From positions 1 to 34,205 of the forward strand of contig CAIVPZ010000015.1 in the NCBI GenBank assembly GCA_903907955.1: a stretch of 34,205 bases of DNA, written 5' to 3'. Origin of the DNA: an uncultured Acetobacteraceae bacterium. GTDB lineage: Bacteria > Pseudomonadota > Alphaproteobacteria > Acetobacterales > Acetobacteraceae. The notes beneath the pieces were generated by a model. It was not told where the DNA came from and ran no database searches. It saw only the letters and a program-made list of their open reading frames with translations. The translations under genes were made by a program, and so were the position numbers. Shown here piece after piece: positions 1 through 7,656 of this stretch; position 1 is the stretch's first letter, and each line of letters starts with the position of its first letter.

Positions 1-231
1 GAGCCAGACCAGCCACGCCGCCATCACCAGCCAGTCGGCCGCGCGCGCCAGGTCAATGCGCCCGACGTCCGAAGTGGCGGACAGGTACTGATCGACGAGG
101 GCAGTGACCGAGATCTGGCCAAGGTCAACTTCCTGCCGGCGGGCGAGTTCCAGCAGCAGATCGAGCGGGCCCGCAAACCCGTCGAGCCGCAGCTGGACAT
201 CATCAGGCGGGGGCGGGTTTCCTTCGTCCAT
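1..231 (-). CDS. scpA: Segregation and condensation protein A, N-terminal 77 residues (runs off the window)
   Basis: The reverse strand from an ATG at 231 encodes 77 residues that stay open to base 1. The segment has the ScpA N-terminal signature: a GFAGPLDLLLELARRQEVDL stretch at about residues 18-37, then DQYL, then an LARAADWLVMAAWLVWL helix. ScpA is the kleisin that bridges the SMC heads with ScpB in the chromosome condensation complex. The start is constrained, because an in-frame TAG lies four codons upstream (241-243). The rest of the gene, and probably scpB, lie to the left of the window. This gene is chromosomal housekeeping and appears unrelated to the phosphorus genes that follow. 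Confidence 0.88.
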   Translation of the reverse strand, partial: MDEGNPPPPDDVQLRLDGFAGPLDLLLELARRQEVDLGQISVTALVDQYLSATSDVGRIDLARAADWLVMAAWLVWL

Positions 232-285
232 GCCGACAATCTACCCGGCACGGCGATGCTCTCGAACGCGTCGCTTTCAGGGCCA

Positions 286-406
286 CACAGTGCAGTCGTA
301 AAGGGTGAATTCGTCGCACAGCGCAGTCGTAAAGGCCAAACCGGAGTGCAATTCTCAAAGGCTAACTAAGTGATATTCAACATATCCGAGTGCAATGCTC
401 AAAGCA
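286..406. repeat. Four imperfect short repeats resembling a transposon end
   Basis: Two copies of CACAG-N-GCAGTCGTAAAGG lie at 286-304 and 317-335. The second has C instead of T at the variable base. Two copies of a related unit lie at 344-362 (GAGTGCAATTCTCAAAGGC) and 388-406 (GAGTGCAATGCTCAAAGCA). Read on the minus strand, all four fit CTTT, about five variable bases, then TGCAC or TGCGC. Starts are 31, 27 and 44 bases apart. Several irregularly spaced related sites are typical of the ends of Tn7/Tn5053/Mu-type elements, where several transposase molecules bind. No transposase gene lies beside them, so this would be an orphan end. Confidence 0.45.
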
Positions 407-573
407 AAGCGACACCCATCGGGGCCGTTTCCTGCCGCCGCCGGACGCAGATCCGGCAGCGCGCCGCGCCTTGCGCGCCGTCAAGCGCCAGGCGGTGCCG
501 GGTCCGCATCGTCCGCCGCCGCCGCCGTCCGGCTGCGATCCGCCGCCGCCGATCTGGCGGGAGAGTGCGGTGC

Positions 574-720
574 ATGACCGGCGTGCTGGCGGTTGATCCC
601 GGCAAGACCACCTGCCCTGTCGTGCTCTGGACTGAGACGGGGCGGTTCGATGCGGAAGGCCTTGGGGCGGCGGGGCTTGCCGCACTGAACGGCGCCGTGG
701 CGATCGGCGTTGGCGCCGCG
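574..720 (+). pseudogene. Possible 5' fossil of a RuvC-like resolvase gene
   Basis: From the ATG at 574 the frame reads MTGVLAVDPGKTTCPVVLW and continues with plausible protein-like residues to about 690. The VLAVDPGKTTG-type start is the first strand and catalytic-Asp motif of RuvC/RNase H-fold phage-type resolvases; here a Cys replaces the usual Gly after the TT. After about residue 45 the translation becomes low-complexity and runs antisense into the LysR gene, so at most the first third of such a gene remains. It could equally be chance coding-like sequence. There is no intact partner nearby. Confidence 0.25.
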
Positions 721-727
721 GTCCCTG

Positions 728-1648
728 TCAGCGCCCGACGGGCTTTGTCGTCCACGGCCCCGGTAGGCGCCGCGACTCAGCGATTGCCCGCAGCCAGTCG
801 ACGAAATGCCGGGCATCGGCCGCAGTGGCGGCTTGCGGGTTGTGGAAGGCGACATGTCGCGAGCCAGGCACGGCAATGCCGGGGAACGGGATGGCGAGTT
901 GGCCGGACGCTATTTCGTCTTCGAGCACCGGCAACGGGCCGGCGACGAAGCCCTGGCCGCTGATCGCTGCCTGCAGCGCCGCGTAGAAGTGATCGAAACA
1001 CTGTCGTCGCCAGCGCTTCCCCTTCATTGCCACTCCGGCGGCGGCGAGCCAGTTCGCCATTTCGCCGGGGCGGGAATCGCTGCACAGCAGAGTATGCCCG
1101 GCCAGGGCCTCCGGACCGCAGGAAACCTGCGCCGCCAATGAGGGAATTCCCATCAGGGTGATCGCCTCGGTCATGATCGGCGTTGCCTGCCACTCCCTGA
1201 TGGTGTCGTCGCCCCTGACCACGGCAACATCGAACGAGGTGGCCCGCCAGTCGTCGTTGGTCTGGCGGGTTATGATGTAGACGTCCACCTCGGGATGCAG
1301 CCGGAAGAACTCGGGCAATCGCGGGATGACCCAGCGCATGGCGAAGGTGGCCTGGATCAGCACCCGCAGCGTCCGGCGCCCGCCGCCAAGCTGGCCGATC
1401 TCCCTGGCGATGCTGTCGAGGCATTCCGACACCGTCGTCGCCAGGGCAACGCCTTCATCGTAGGCACGCAGGCGGTGACCGTCGCGGTCGAACAGCGAAC
1501 GGCCCAGCCACGCCTCCAATGCAGCGACCTGCTTGCTGATGGCGCCGTGGGTGACCCCCAGATCCCGCGCGGCCTGGGCGATGCCGCCGCATCGCACCAC
1601 GGCCTCGAAAGCAACCAGGGCCTTCATGGGGGGCAACCGCCGTCTCAT
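728..1648 (-). CDS. LysR-family transcriptional regulator, divergent from the phosphonate operon (PhnR-like)
   Basis: 306 residues from the ATG at 1648; an ATG at 1627 is also possible, and an in-frame ATG at 1726 is too far upstream for the family. The N-terminal winged helix-turn-helix covers about residues 5-65 and includes AFEAVVRCGGIAQAARDLGV and AISKQVAALEAWLG. A LysR substrate-binding domain follows, with a GcvA-like TLRVLIQATFAMRWVIPRL start. Its position, back to back with phosphonoacetate hydrolase, is the usual place for the LysR activators of phnA/phnY-type operons, so its inducer may be phosphonoacetate or a related phosphonate. That assignment is by context. The shared 234-bp spacer carries two dyads of the T-N11-A LysR type. 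Confidence 0.88.
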   Translation of the reverse strand: MRRRLPPMKALVAFEAVVRCGGIAQAARDLGVTHGAISKQVAALEAWLGRSLFDRDGHRLRAYDEGVALATTVSECLDSIAREIGQLGGGRRTLRVLIQATFAMRWVIPRLPEFFRLHPEVDVYIITRQTNDDWRATSFDVAVVRGDDTIREWQATPIMTEAITLMGIPSLAAQVSCGPEALAGHTLLCSDSRPGEMANWLAAAGVAMKGKRWRRQCFDHFYAALQAAISGQGFVAGPLPVLEDEIASGQLAIPFPGIAVPGSRHVAFHNPQAATAADARHFVDWLRAIAESRRLPGPWTTKPVGR

Positions 1649-1752
1649 CAATTGCGCATGCTCGCGTTGGGGGGCGCCCGGCACAGTGCCGGGAGGCTGG
1701 CAGATATTTTGCGAACGTAGCGGCAACAGATGACAATAAGGTTGCAGATTTT

Positions 1753-1787
1753 ATTCAATGCAATGAATCATGTGAGACCTATTCACA
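1753..1787. promoter_or_regulatory. Two adjacent LysR-type operator dyads
   Basis: The first dyad, ATTCA-N6-TGAAT, spans 1753-1768. The second, TGTGA-N7-TCACA, spans 1771-1787. Both have perfect arms and both contain the T-N11-A pattern of LysR operators (T1755 to A1767, and T1773 to A1785). Two nearby sites between a lysR gene and its divergent target match the usual recognition-site plus activation-site layout. The second also resembles a CRP half-site pair but has a 7-base instead of a 6-base spacer. Confidence 0.6.
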
Positions 1788-1866
1788 GGGCGGCGAACAA
1801 AATTCGTTTTTTCATGCCGCCGGATGCATGCTATCAAGCCGCCGTGCTCGATTTTGTAATTCTATA

Positions 1867-1881
1867 ACAACAACTTGTTGT
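1867..1881. promoter_or_regulatory. Perfect dyad directly before the phnA start codon
   Basis: ACAACAA-C-TTGTTGT, 7-base arms around one base, ends one base before the ATG at 1883. Its position puts it over the transcript start or the ribosome-binding site. There is no purine-rich Shine-Dalgarno sequence here, so either it is an operator for a repressor or the real start codon lies further downstream. Confidence 0.45.
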
Positions 1882-1882
1882 C

Positions 1883-3193
1883 ATGCAACAACAGCGCGGA
1901 TTTGTGGGACCAAAAGTGGAAATCGGATCGAATCAAGTCAGGCCGGACGTTGAGGTGAATGGCGTTCGCTACGCCTGGCCGGCTCGCCCCGTGGTGGTGG
2001 TCTGCATCGACGGCGGCGACCCCGCCTATCTTCGTCAGGCACTCGAAGACGGCGCTGTTCCGGTCATCCGGCGCTTCATCACGCAGGGGTTCGCGGCGGT
2101 GGCCGAGGGCAGCATGCCCAGTTTCACCTGCCCCAACAACATCTCGATCATCACCGGCACGCCCACGTCACGCCACGGCATTTCCGGCAATTACTACCTC
2201 GACACCGCTACCGGCGAGGCGGTGGTGATGACCGGCCCGGAGCTGATGCGCGCCGACACCATTCTCGCCGGCTTCGCCGCGGCGGGCGCCAAGGTCGTCT
2301 CCATCGCCGCGAAGGACAAGCTGCGCCGGCAGCTCGGCAAGGGTCTGGATGCCGGGCGCGGCAGCATCAGCTTCTCCTCCGAGCGGGCGGACACATGCAC
2401 GCTGGCCGAACACGGCATCGACAACGTGCTCGGGTTGGTGGGCATGCCGCTTCCTGACATGTATTCGCCGGAACTGTCCCTGTTCGTGCTGGAGGCCGGC
2501 ATCAGGCTGCTGGAACAGCGCCGTCCCGACCTGATGTATTTGTCGCTGACCGACTGGGTCCAGCACAAGTTCGCGCCGCACGAGGCCGCGGCCCGGGATT
2601 TCTACGCCAGGATCGACGCGTGTTTCGGCCGCCTGGCCGCGACCGGCGCGGTGGTGGCGCTGACCGCCGACCACGGCATGAGCGACAAGTCGGATGCGGC
2701 CGGCCAGCCGCGGGTGATCTGGCTGCAGGACATCCTGGACCAGCGCTTCGGCACCGGCGAAACCCGCGTGATCTGCCCCATCACCGATTATTTCGTCTCC
2801 CACCACGGTGCGCTCGGCGGCTTCGTCCGCGTGTGGTGCCGCGGCCGGGCGAGCGCGGAGGACATCATCCCGGTCATCCGCGGCCTCGACGGCGTGGAGG
2901 CGGCGCTCGATCGGGACACCGCCTGCCGCCGCTTCGACATGCCGCCCGATCGCGAGGGGGATGTGGTGGTGCTGGCGCGCGCGGATGTCTGCATCGGCGC
3001 CGCCCGCGCCGACCACGACCTGTCGGGACTGAAGGGACATCGCCTGCGCAGCCATGGCGGCCTGTCGGAGGCCCAGGTGCCGTTCATCATCAGCCATCCC
3101 CTGAACGACGCCTACCGGCTCAAGGCCGCGACCGCGATCCCGAAGAGCTATCAGATTTTCGATTTCGCCATCAACGGGGCGGCCCGGGTATGA
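1883..3193 (+). CDS. phnA: Phosphonoacetate hydrolase
   Basis: 436 residues of the alkaline phosphatase superfamily. It cleaves the C-P bond of phosphonoacetate to acetate and phosphate, using two zinc ions. The ligands are in place: D43 (VCIDGGDP), the nucleophile T82 (SFTCPNN), D224 and H228 (SLTDWVQHK), D263 and H264 (TADHGMSDK) and H391 (LRSHGG). These motifs, together with KDKLRRQLG and VGMPLPDMYS, match known PhnA enzymes along the full length. The N-terminus is about 15 residues longer than usual before the YAWPARPVVVV strand; no other Met is available, though a GTG at 1915 could be the real start. It is first in the operon, and its stop overlaps the next start (ATGA). It completes the route begun by PhnY. 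Confidence 0.95.
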   Translation: MQQQRGFVGPKVEIGSNQVRPDVEVNGVRYAWPARPVVVVCIDGGDPAYLRQALEDGAVPVIRRFITQGFAAVAEGSMPSFTCPNNISIITGTPTSRHGISGNYYLDTATGEAVVMTGPELMRADTILAGFAAAGAKVVSIAAKDKLRRQLGKGLDAGRGSISFSSERADTCTLAEHGIDNVLGLVGMPLPDMYSPELSLFVLEAGIRLLEQRRPDLMYLSLTDWVQHKFAPHEAAARDFYARIDACFGRLAATGAVVALTADHGMSDKSDAAGQPRVIWLQDILDQRFGTGETRVICPITDYFVSHHGALGGFVRVWCRGRASAEDIIPVIRGLDGVEAALDRDTACRRFDMPPDREGDVVVLARADVCIGAARADHDLSGLKGHRLRSHGGLSEAQVPFIISHPLNDAYRLKAATAIPKSYQIFDFAINGAARV

Positions 3194-4299
3194 TGCGCGG
3201 GGCCATGATCCGCACCGGCCGGGTCGCCGTCTATGACGCTCCCAACCAGCCGTTTGCGGTTCGCGACTATCCGCTGCGGCCACCGCTCCCGGGCGAAGTG
3301 CTGGTCCGCGTGCGCATGTCGACCATCTGCCGCTCGGACATTCATTCCTATCAGGGACACCGGCCCAATCCCTGCCCCGGCGTTCTCGGGCACGAGATCA
3401 TCGGCACCATCGAGACGCTCGGCGAGGGCGTGCGGCGGGACCTCCGCGGCGATGCCCTGGCGGTCGGCGACCGCATCACCTGGAGCGAGTATTTCATCCC
3501 CGGCCCCAGCTATTTCACCGAAGTTCTCGACCTGCCGCAGAAATCACCGGGGGTCGAAAAATACGGCCACATGGCAGTGGCCGTCGATCCGCACCACCAT
3601 GGCGGTTTCGCCGAATACTGCTACGTGCTGCCGGGATCGTGGATCCTCAGGCTGCCAGACTGCCTCAGCGACGAGGAAGCAACGCCGATCAATTGCGGCG
3701 TCGCCACCATGGTGTGCATCACCGAGCGGGCGCAGATCGGGCTTGGCGAGACGGTGGTGATCCAGGGGCTGGGCCTGCTCGGCCTGTACGGTGCCGCCAT
3801 CGCCAGGGCGCGCGGCGCGAAGCTGGTGATCGGCGTGGACACCGTCGCCGCCCGGCGCGATCTGGCCGCACGTTTCGGCGTCGATCACACCGTTGACCCC
3901 GCTGCCATGACCGAAACCGAACTGGTCGCCGTGGTGCGCAGCCTCTGCCGTCCCGACGGCGCCGACGTGGCGATCGAGGTCTGCGGTTCCGCCGGCGCCA
4001 TCCCGGCCGGCCTGGCATGCCTGCGCACCGGCGGACGCTATGTGCTGGGCGGGGTGGTCAATCCCGGCGCGTTGTTCGAGCTGGATGCCAACCTGCTGCT
4101 GCGGCGGATGATCACGCTCAGCGGCGTTCACAACTACCACCCGCGCAACCTGATGCAGGCGCTCGACTTCGTCGTCGCCAACCGGGTGCGGTTTCCGTTC
4201 CACGCTCTGGTCGACGGCAAGTACGGGCTGCATGAGGTCGGCCAGGCGATGGCTGACGCGGCCGGACGCAGAGTTCTGCGCGCGGCCATTGTTCCTTAA
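3190..4299 (+). CDS. Zinc-dependent alcohol dehydrogenase, phosphonate-associated HpnZ type
   Basis: 369 residues from the ATG at 3190, which overlaps the phnA stop; an ATG at 3205 is an alternative. It is a medium-chain dehydrogenase. The GroES-like domain has catalytic zinc ligands C47 (TICRSD), H68-E69 (GHEIIG) and C169 (INCGVAT). A Rossmann fold with GLGLLG at 193-198 binds NAD(P). The family is repeatedly found in phosphonate catabolic clusters. The likely role is oxidation of a hydroxyalkylphosphonate such as 2-hydroxyethylphosphonate to phosphonoacetaldehyde, the PhnY substrate; this is inferred from context. The structural-zinc lobe is altered: between W98 and H127 the four usual cysteines are all absent, although the flanking PQK and KYGH are kept. 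Confidence 0.87.
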   Translation: MMRGAMIRTGRVAVYDAPNQPFAVRDYPLRPPLPGEVLVRVRMSTICRSDIHSYQGHRPNPCPGVLGHEIIGTIETLGEGVRRDLRGDALAVGDRITWSEYFIPGPSYFTEVLDLPQKSPGVEKYGHMAVAVDPHHHGGFAEYCYVLPGSWILRLPDCLSDEEATPINCGVATMVCITERAQIGLGETVVIQGLGLLGLYGAAIARARGAKLVIGVDTVAARRDLAARFGVDHTVDPAAMTETELVAVVRSLCRPDGADVAIEVCGSAGAIPAGLACLRTGGRYVLGGVVNPGALFELDANLLLRRMITLSGVHNYHPRNLMQALDFVVANRVRFPFHALVDGKYGLHEVGQAMADAAGRRVLRAAIVP

Positions 4300-4321
4300 T
4301 TCAAGAGGAAAGACCGACACC

Positions 4322-5224
4322 ATGTCGTTATCCATCACGCGGCGCCTGGCCATTGCCGGGGCCGGCACATTCGCGGCGGCGTCGCTCGCCGCGCGCGGCC
4401 GGGCGGCGGCGGCCCCGCAATGCGAGGACCCCAAGGTTCTCCGCTTCTCGCTGATCCCGACCCAGGACAGCGTCCGTGAGCTGGGCTATTACAAGCCGAT
4501 TCTCGATCTGCTGTCGAAGAACACCGGCAAGAAGATCGAATTCTACATGCCCACATCCTATGCGTCGGTGGTCGAGGCCCTGCTGGGCAAATGGGTCGAT
4601 ATCGCCGTGCTTGGGCCGGAATCCTATGTGATCGCCCATGGCAAGGACCCGAACATCGAGGTCTTCGCCACCTATTCGCGCAAGGCCGACGGCATCCAGC
4701 CGGCCGGACCGGGATACAAATCGGTGCTGATCACCAGGAAGGGATCGGCCTTCGCCACCATCGAGTCGCTGAAGGGCTCCGTCCTCGCCCTGGTGGATCC
4801 GGCCAGCACCTCGGGCTCGCTGATCCCCAAGGCGGTATTCCCCAAGGACCGGAAGCTTCCGCCGCTGGACCAGTATTTCTCGCGGGTGATCTTCTCTGGC
4901 GGACACGACCTCTCCACGCTGGCGGTCGCCGACGGCAAGGTTGACGCCGCCTTCGTCGCCACCCATCGCTTCATGGAGACGGTGCATGCCGGCCGCGTGA
5001 AGCAGGACGACTTCAATGTGCTGTGGACGTCGCCGCTGCTGCCGCAGGACCCCTTCGTCTATCGCGCCACCCTGTGCGACGGCCTCAGGAAAGCGATCGC
5101 TGATACCTTCCTCAGCGTCGACCAGACCGAGGACGGCCGCCGCTACCTGGACAATGTCAGGTCGGAGCGCATGGTCAGGATGACCGATGCCGACTACGAC
5201 ATCATCCGCTCCGTGGCCCATTAG
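4322..5224 (+). CDS. phnD: Phosphonate ABC transporter, periplasmic substrate-binding protein
   Basis: 300 residues from the ATG at 4322, preceded by an AGAGGAAAG Shine-Dalgarno. The N-terminus has a twin-arginine start (SITRRLAIAG), a hydrophobic stretch and an alanine-rich cleavage region near residues 25-32, so export by Tat is possible. The mature part is a PhnD/PhnD-like fold: LRFSLIPTQDSVRELGYYKP, YMPTSYASVVEALLGKWVDIAVLGPESY, and a LVDPASTSGSLIPK anion-binding loop. It delivers phosphonates to the PhnC/PhnE importer encoded immediately downstream. Substrate specificity cannot be read from the sequence; the operon's enzymes suggest C2 phosphonates. Confidence 0.92.
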   Translation: MSLSITRRLAIAGAGTFAAASLAARGRAAAAPQCEDPKVLRFSLIPTQDSVRELGYYKPILDLLSKNTGKKIEFYMPTSYASVVEALLGKWVDIAVLGPESYVIAHGKDPNIEVFATYSRKADGIQPAGPGYKSVLITRKGSAFATIESLKGSVLALVDPASTSGSLIPKAVFPKDRKLPPLDQYFSRVIFSGGHDLSTLAVADGKVDAAFVATHRFMETVHAGRVKQDDFNVLWTSPLLPQDPFVYRATLCDGLRKAIADTFLSVDQTEDGRRYLDNVRSERMVRMTDADYDIIRSVAH

Positions 5225-5231
5225 CCCGGCC

Positions 5232-5984
5232 ATGCCTCCGGTCCTTGAAATCTGCGATCTGCGGGTCAGCTACGTCGCCGGGCCGGAGGTTCTCAAGGGA
5301 ATCAGCTTCGCCGTCGGGGCCGATGAATTCGTCGCCATCATCGGCTCCAGCGGCGCCGGCAAATCCACCCTGATCCGCTGCGTCAACCGGCTGGTGGAGC
5401 CGAGCCATGGCCGCGTTCTGTTCAACGGCCGCGACATGCTGCGGCTGGACAGCGGCGACCTGCGGCGCGAGCGCCGCAACATCGGCATGATCTTCCAGCA
5501 GTTCAATCTGATCGAACGGATGTCGGTGATCGACAACGTGCTCACCGGGCGCCTGGGCCATACCGGCACCTTGCGCAGCCTGTTCCGGATGTTCCGACGG
5601 GAGGACATCGAGCGGGCGGTCCGGCTGCTGGACCGCTTCGGGCTGGCCGAACATATCGACAAGCGGGCCGACCAGCTGTCCGGCGGCCAGCGCCAGCGCG
5701 TCGGCATCGCCAGGGCGCTCATCCAGAACCCCGGGCTGCTGCTGGTGGACGAACCGACCTCCAGCCTGGACCCGAAGATTTCCCGCGAAGTGATGGCGCT
5801 GATCCGCGACGCCGCCCGCGAGTTCGCCATCCCGGTGCTCTGCAACATCCACGACGTCGCCCTGGCGCTGGAGTTCGGTACGCGGGTGATCGGACTGCAA
5901 GGGGGCCGCGTGATGTTCGACGCCCCCGCCGCCGAGGTCGATCAAATCGTCCTCAACCGCATCTACAACATGGAGGTGCTGTGA
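5232..5984 (+). CDS. phnC: Phosphonate ABC transporter, ATP-binding protein
   Basis: 250 residues from the ATG at 5232, eight bases after the phnD stop. Full ABC ATPase motifs: Walker A GSSGAGKS at 38-45, a Q-loop (MIFQQFNLIERMSVIDNVLTGRLG, first part), signature LSGGQRQRVGIARAL, Walker B LLLVDEPTSSLD and an H-loop (NIHDVALA). The RLGHTGTLRSLFRMF region is typical of PhnC. It energises uptake through the two membrane subunits that follow. An in-frame ATG at 5187 would overlap phnD by 38 bases and is unlikely. Confidence 0.95.
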   Translation: MPPVLEICDLRVSYVAGPEVLKGISFAVGADEFVAIIGSSGAGKSTLIRCVNRLVEPSHGRVLFNGRDMLRLDSGDLRRERRNIGMIFQQFNLIERMSVIDNVLTGRLGHTGTLRSLFRMFRREDIERAVRLLDRFGLAEHIDKRADQLSGGQRQRVGIARALIQNPGLLLVDEPTSSLDPKISREVMALIRDAAREFAIPVLCNIHDVALALEFGTRVIGLQGGRVMFDAPAAEVDQIVLNRIYNMEVL

Positions 5985-5985
5985 C

Positions 5986-6798
5986 GTGACCGGCCCGGTG
6001 GAGATCCTGGCAACCGCGGTCATGGCCAGGCGGCGGCGATCGCGTCGTTTCAGCCTTCTGTTTCAGGCCGGGATCGCCGCCCTGGTGCTGTGGAGCCTCG
6101 AAGCCATCGTCATCGGTGACACCGACTGGAGCCGCATCACCCTGGCATCGGTGGGACGGGCGCTGGGGCGCTTCGCCGAATTCGACTGGCGGCTGATGCC
6201 GGACCTGCTGGAGCCGGCGCTGGAAACCGTGCTGATGGCGACGCTGGCGACGCTGCTGGGGCTGCTGCTGGCCATCCCGGTCGCCTGGCTGGGGGCGGCC
6301 AATATCTCCCCCGTCGGCCGCGTCACCTACGTGCTGGGGCGGGGGCTGATGACACTCTCCCGTTCGATCCACGAAATGGTCTGGGGGCTGGTCTTTGTCG
6401 CCGCCGTGGGGCTGGGGGCGCTGGCCGGCATCCTGGCGATGAGCCTGCGGTCGATCGGCTTCATCTCCAAGATGGTGGCCGAAGCGATCGAGGACGTGGA
6501 TACCGGCCCGATCGAGGCAATGCGGGCGGCCGGCGGCAACCGGTTCCAGGTTCTGCTGTATGCCATCGTGCCCCAGGTGCTGCCGGTCGTGCTGGGGTCC
6601 ATCATCTTCGAATGGGACGTCAATGTGCGCCGCTCGACCATCATGGGGCTGGTGGGGGCGGGCGGCCTTGGCCTGGCGCTGCACCGCCAGATCGTTTCCT
6701 ACAACTATGGCGGCATCGTTGCGGTGATCCTGATCATTCTCGGCATCATTCTCATCGGCGAGGTTGCGTCGAACCGCGCCCGGCAAGCCGTGCTGTGA
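5986..6798 (+). CDS. phnE: Phosphonate ABC transporter permease, first copy
   Basis: 270 residues from a GTG at 5986, one base after the phnC stop; an ATG at 6022 (MARRRRSRR) is the alternative and would place the basic segment at the N-terminus. It is an inner-membrane permease with about six hydrophobic segments (first near residues 25-42). It carries the EAA coupling loop (EAIEDVDTGPIEAMRAAGGN, then LYAIVPQVLP), which contacts PhnC. The SRSIHEMVWGLVFV motif is typical of PhnE. It is followed by a second, homologous permease, so the channel is probably a heterodimer. Confidence 0.9.
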   Translation: MTGPVEILATAVMARRRRSRRFSLLFQAGIAALVLWSLEAIVIGDTDWSRITLASVGRALGRFAEFDWRLMPDLLEPALETVLMATLATLLGLLLAIPVAWLGAANISPVGRVTYVLGRGLMTLSRSIHEMVWGLVFVAAVGLGALAGILAMSLRSIGFISKMVAEAIEDVDTGPIEAMRAAGGNRFQVLLYAIVPQVLPVVLGSIIFEWDVNVRRSTIMGLVGAGGLGLALHRQIVSYNYGGIVAVILIILGIILIGEVASNRARQAVL

Positions 6799-6802
6799 CG
6801 CC

Positions 6803-7636
6803 ATGAGCGCAATTGTCGCAGCATTGCCCGGTCCCGTCCCGTACCGGCCAAGCCTCCGCAAAGGTCTGCAGCCCTATGCCGTCGTGCTGGCGCTGCTGGT
6901 GTTCGTTGCCTGGTCGCTCGACTATCTCGACATCGATCTCGAGCGCCTGCCGGGATTGCTGGGACGGCTGGCGGATGTGCTGTCGCAGCGTTATTTCCCG
7001 CCAGATCTGGAGCATATCCGCCGCCCCGACTATCTGGCCGCGGTCGGCGAGACATTCCAGATGTCCTATGCCGCCACCGTGGTGGGCATGCTGATCGCCG
7101 TGCCGCTGGCCTGGTTCGCTTCGTTCAATCTCTCGCCGCACCGACGGCTGTTGTATCCGGCCGCCCGGCTGATCATCGCCGGCTGCCGCTCGGTGCACGA
7201 GATGATCTGGACCATTCTGATCGTTGAGATCCTCGGCTTCGGCATGCTGCCGGGTACCGTGGCGATGACGCTGTTCTGCATCGGCTTCTCCGGCAAGCTG
7301 TTCACCGAGGCCGTCGAGGCGATCCAGCCCGGCCAGGTCGAGGCGATCCGCGCGACCGGCGCCAACGCGCTGCAGGTGTTCGTGTTTGCCGCCCTGCCGC
7401 AGGTGCGGGTGGCCTGGACCGGCATCGCCATCTACAGCTGGGACGTGGTGTTTCGTGCCTCCACCGTCGTCGGATTCTTTGGTGCCGGCGGCATGGGCGC
7501 CTTTCTGCGCGAGAGCGTGCAGCGGGTGGACTCCCATCGGGTGGCGGCGATCCTGCTGTCCATCATTGCCATTGTATTCGTTGCCGAACTGATCTCCGCG
7601 TGGGTGCGCGATCGCATGCTGCGCGCGGTCGCCTGA
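6803..7636 (+). CDS. phnE: Phosphonate ABC transporter permease, second copy
   Basis: 277 residues from the ATG at 6803, four bases after the first phnE. It shares with the first copy the SVHEMIWTILIVEILG motif, the EAVEAIQPGQVEAIRATGAN coupling loop, the FAALPQV segment and the WDVVFRASTVVGFFGAGGMG segment. A longer N-terminal part, with FPPDLEHIRRPDYLAAVGET between the first two membrane helices, marks it as the partner type rather than a recent duplicate. Tandem phnE genes are common in alphaproteobacterial phnCDEE operons. Confidence 0.9.
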   Translation: MSAIVAALPGPVPYRPSLRKGLQPYAVVLALLVFVAWSLDYLDIDLERLPGLLGRLADVLSQRYFPPDLEHIRRPDYLAAVGETFQMSYAATVVGMLIAVPLAWFASFNLSPHRRLLYPAARLIIAGCRSVHEMIWTILIVEILGFGMLPGTVAMTLFCIGFSGKLFTEAVEAIQPGQVEAIRATGANALQVFVFAALPQVRVAWTGIAIYSWDVVFRASTVVGFFGAGGMGAFLRESVQRVDSHRVAAILLSIIAIVFVAELISAWVRDRMLRAVA

Positions 7637-7656
7637 CAAATACGGAAGAGTCGAAC

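Larger units (their letters stand above)
232..727. other. Gene-poor spacer between scpA and the LysR gene
   Basis: About 500 bases without a convincing intact gene. The left part, to about 410, is less GC-rich than its surroundings and carries four related short repeats. The right part, from about 420, is very GC-rich with long C/G runs and holds a fragment resembling the start of a RuvC-like gene. Open frames across 370-963 and 390-596 have proline- or arginine-rich translations typical of chance frames. The composition break near 415 suggests a junction between DNA of two origins. Confidence 0.5.
1649..1882. promoter_or_regulatory. Divergent promoter region between the LysR regulator and phnA
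   Basis: This 234-bp spacer separates the two divergent start codons. The half nearest phnA is clearly richer in A and T than the genes on either side. It holds two adjacent LysR-type dyads (1753-1787), a third dyad touching the phnA start (1867-1881) and a weak Pho-box-like pair on the minus strand: ATGACAA at 1730-1736 and GTTGCAG at 1741-1747, with 10 of 14 positions agreeing with the reverse-complement consensus. No clear -35/-10 pair could be assigned for either gene. Confidence 0.6.
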
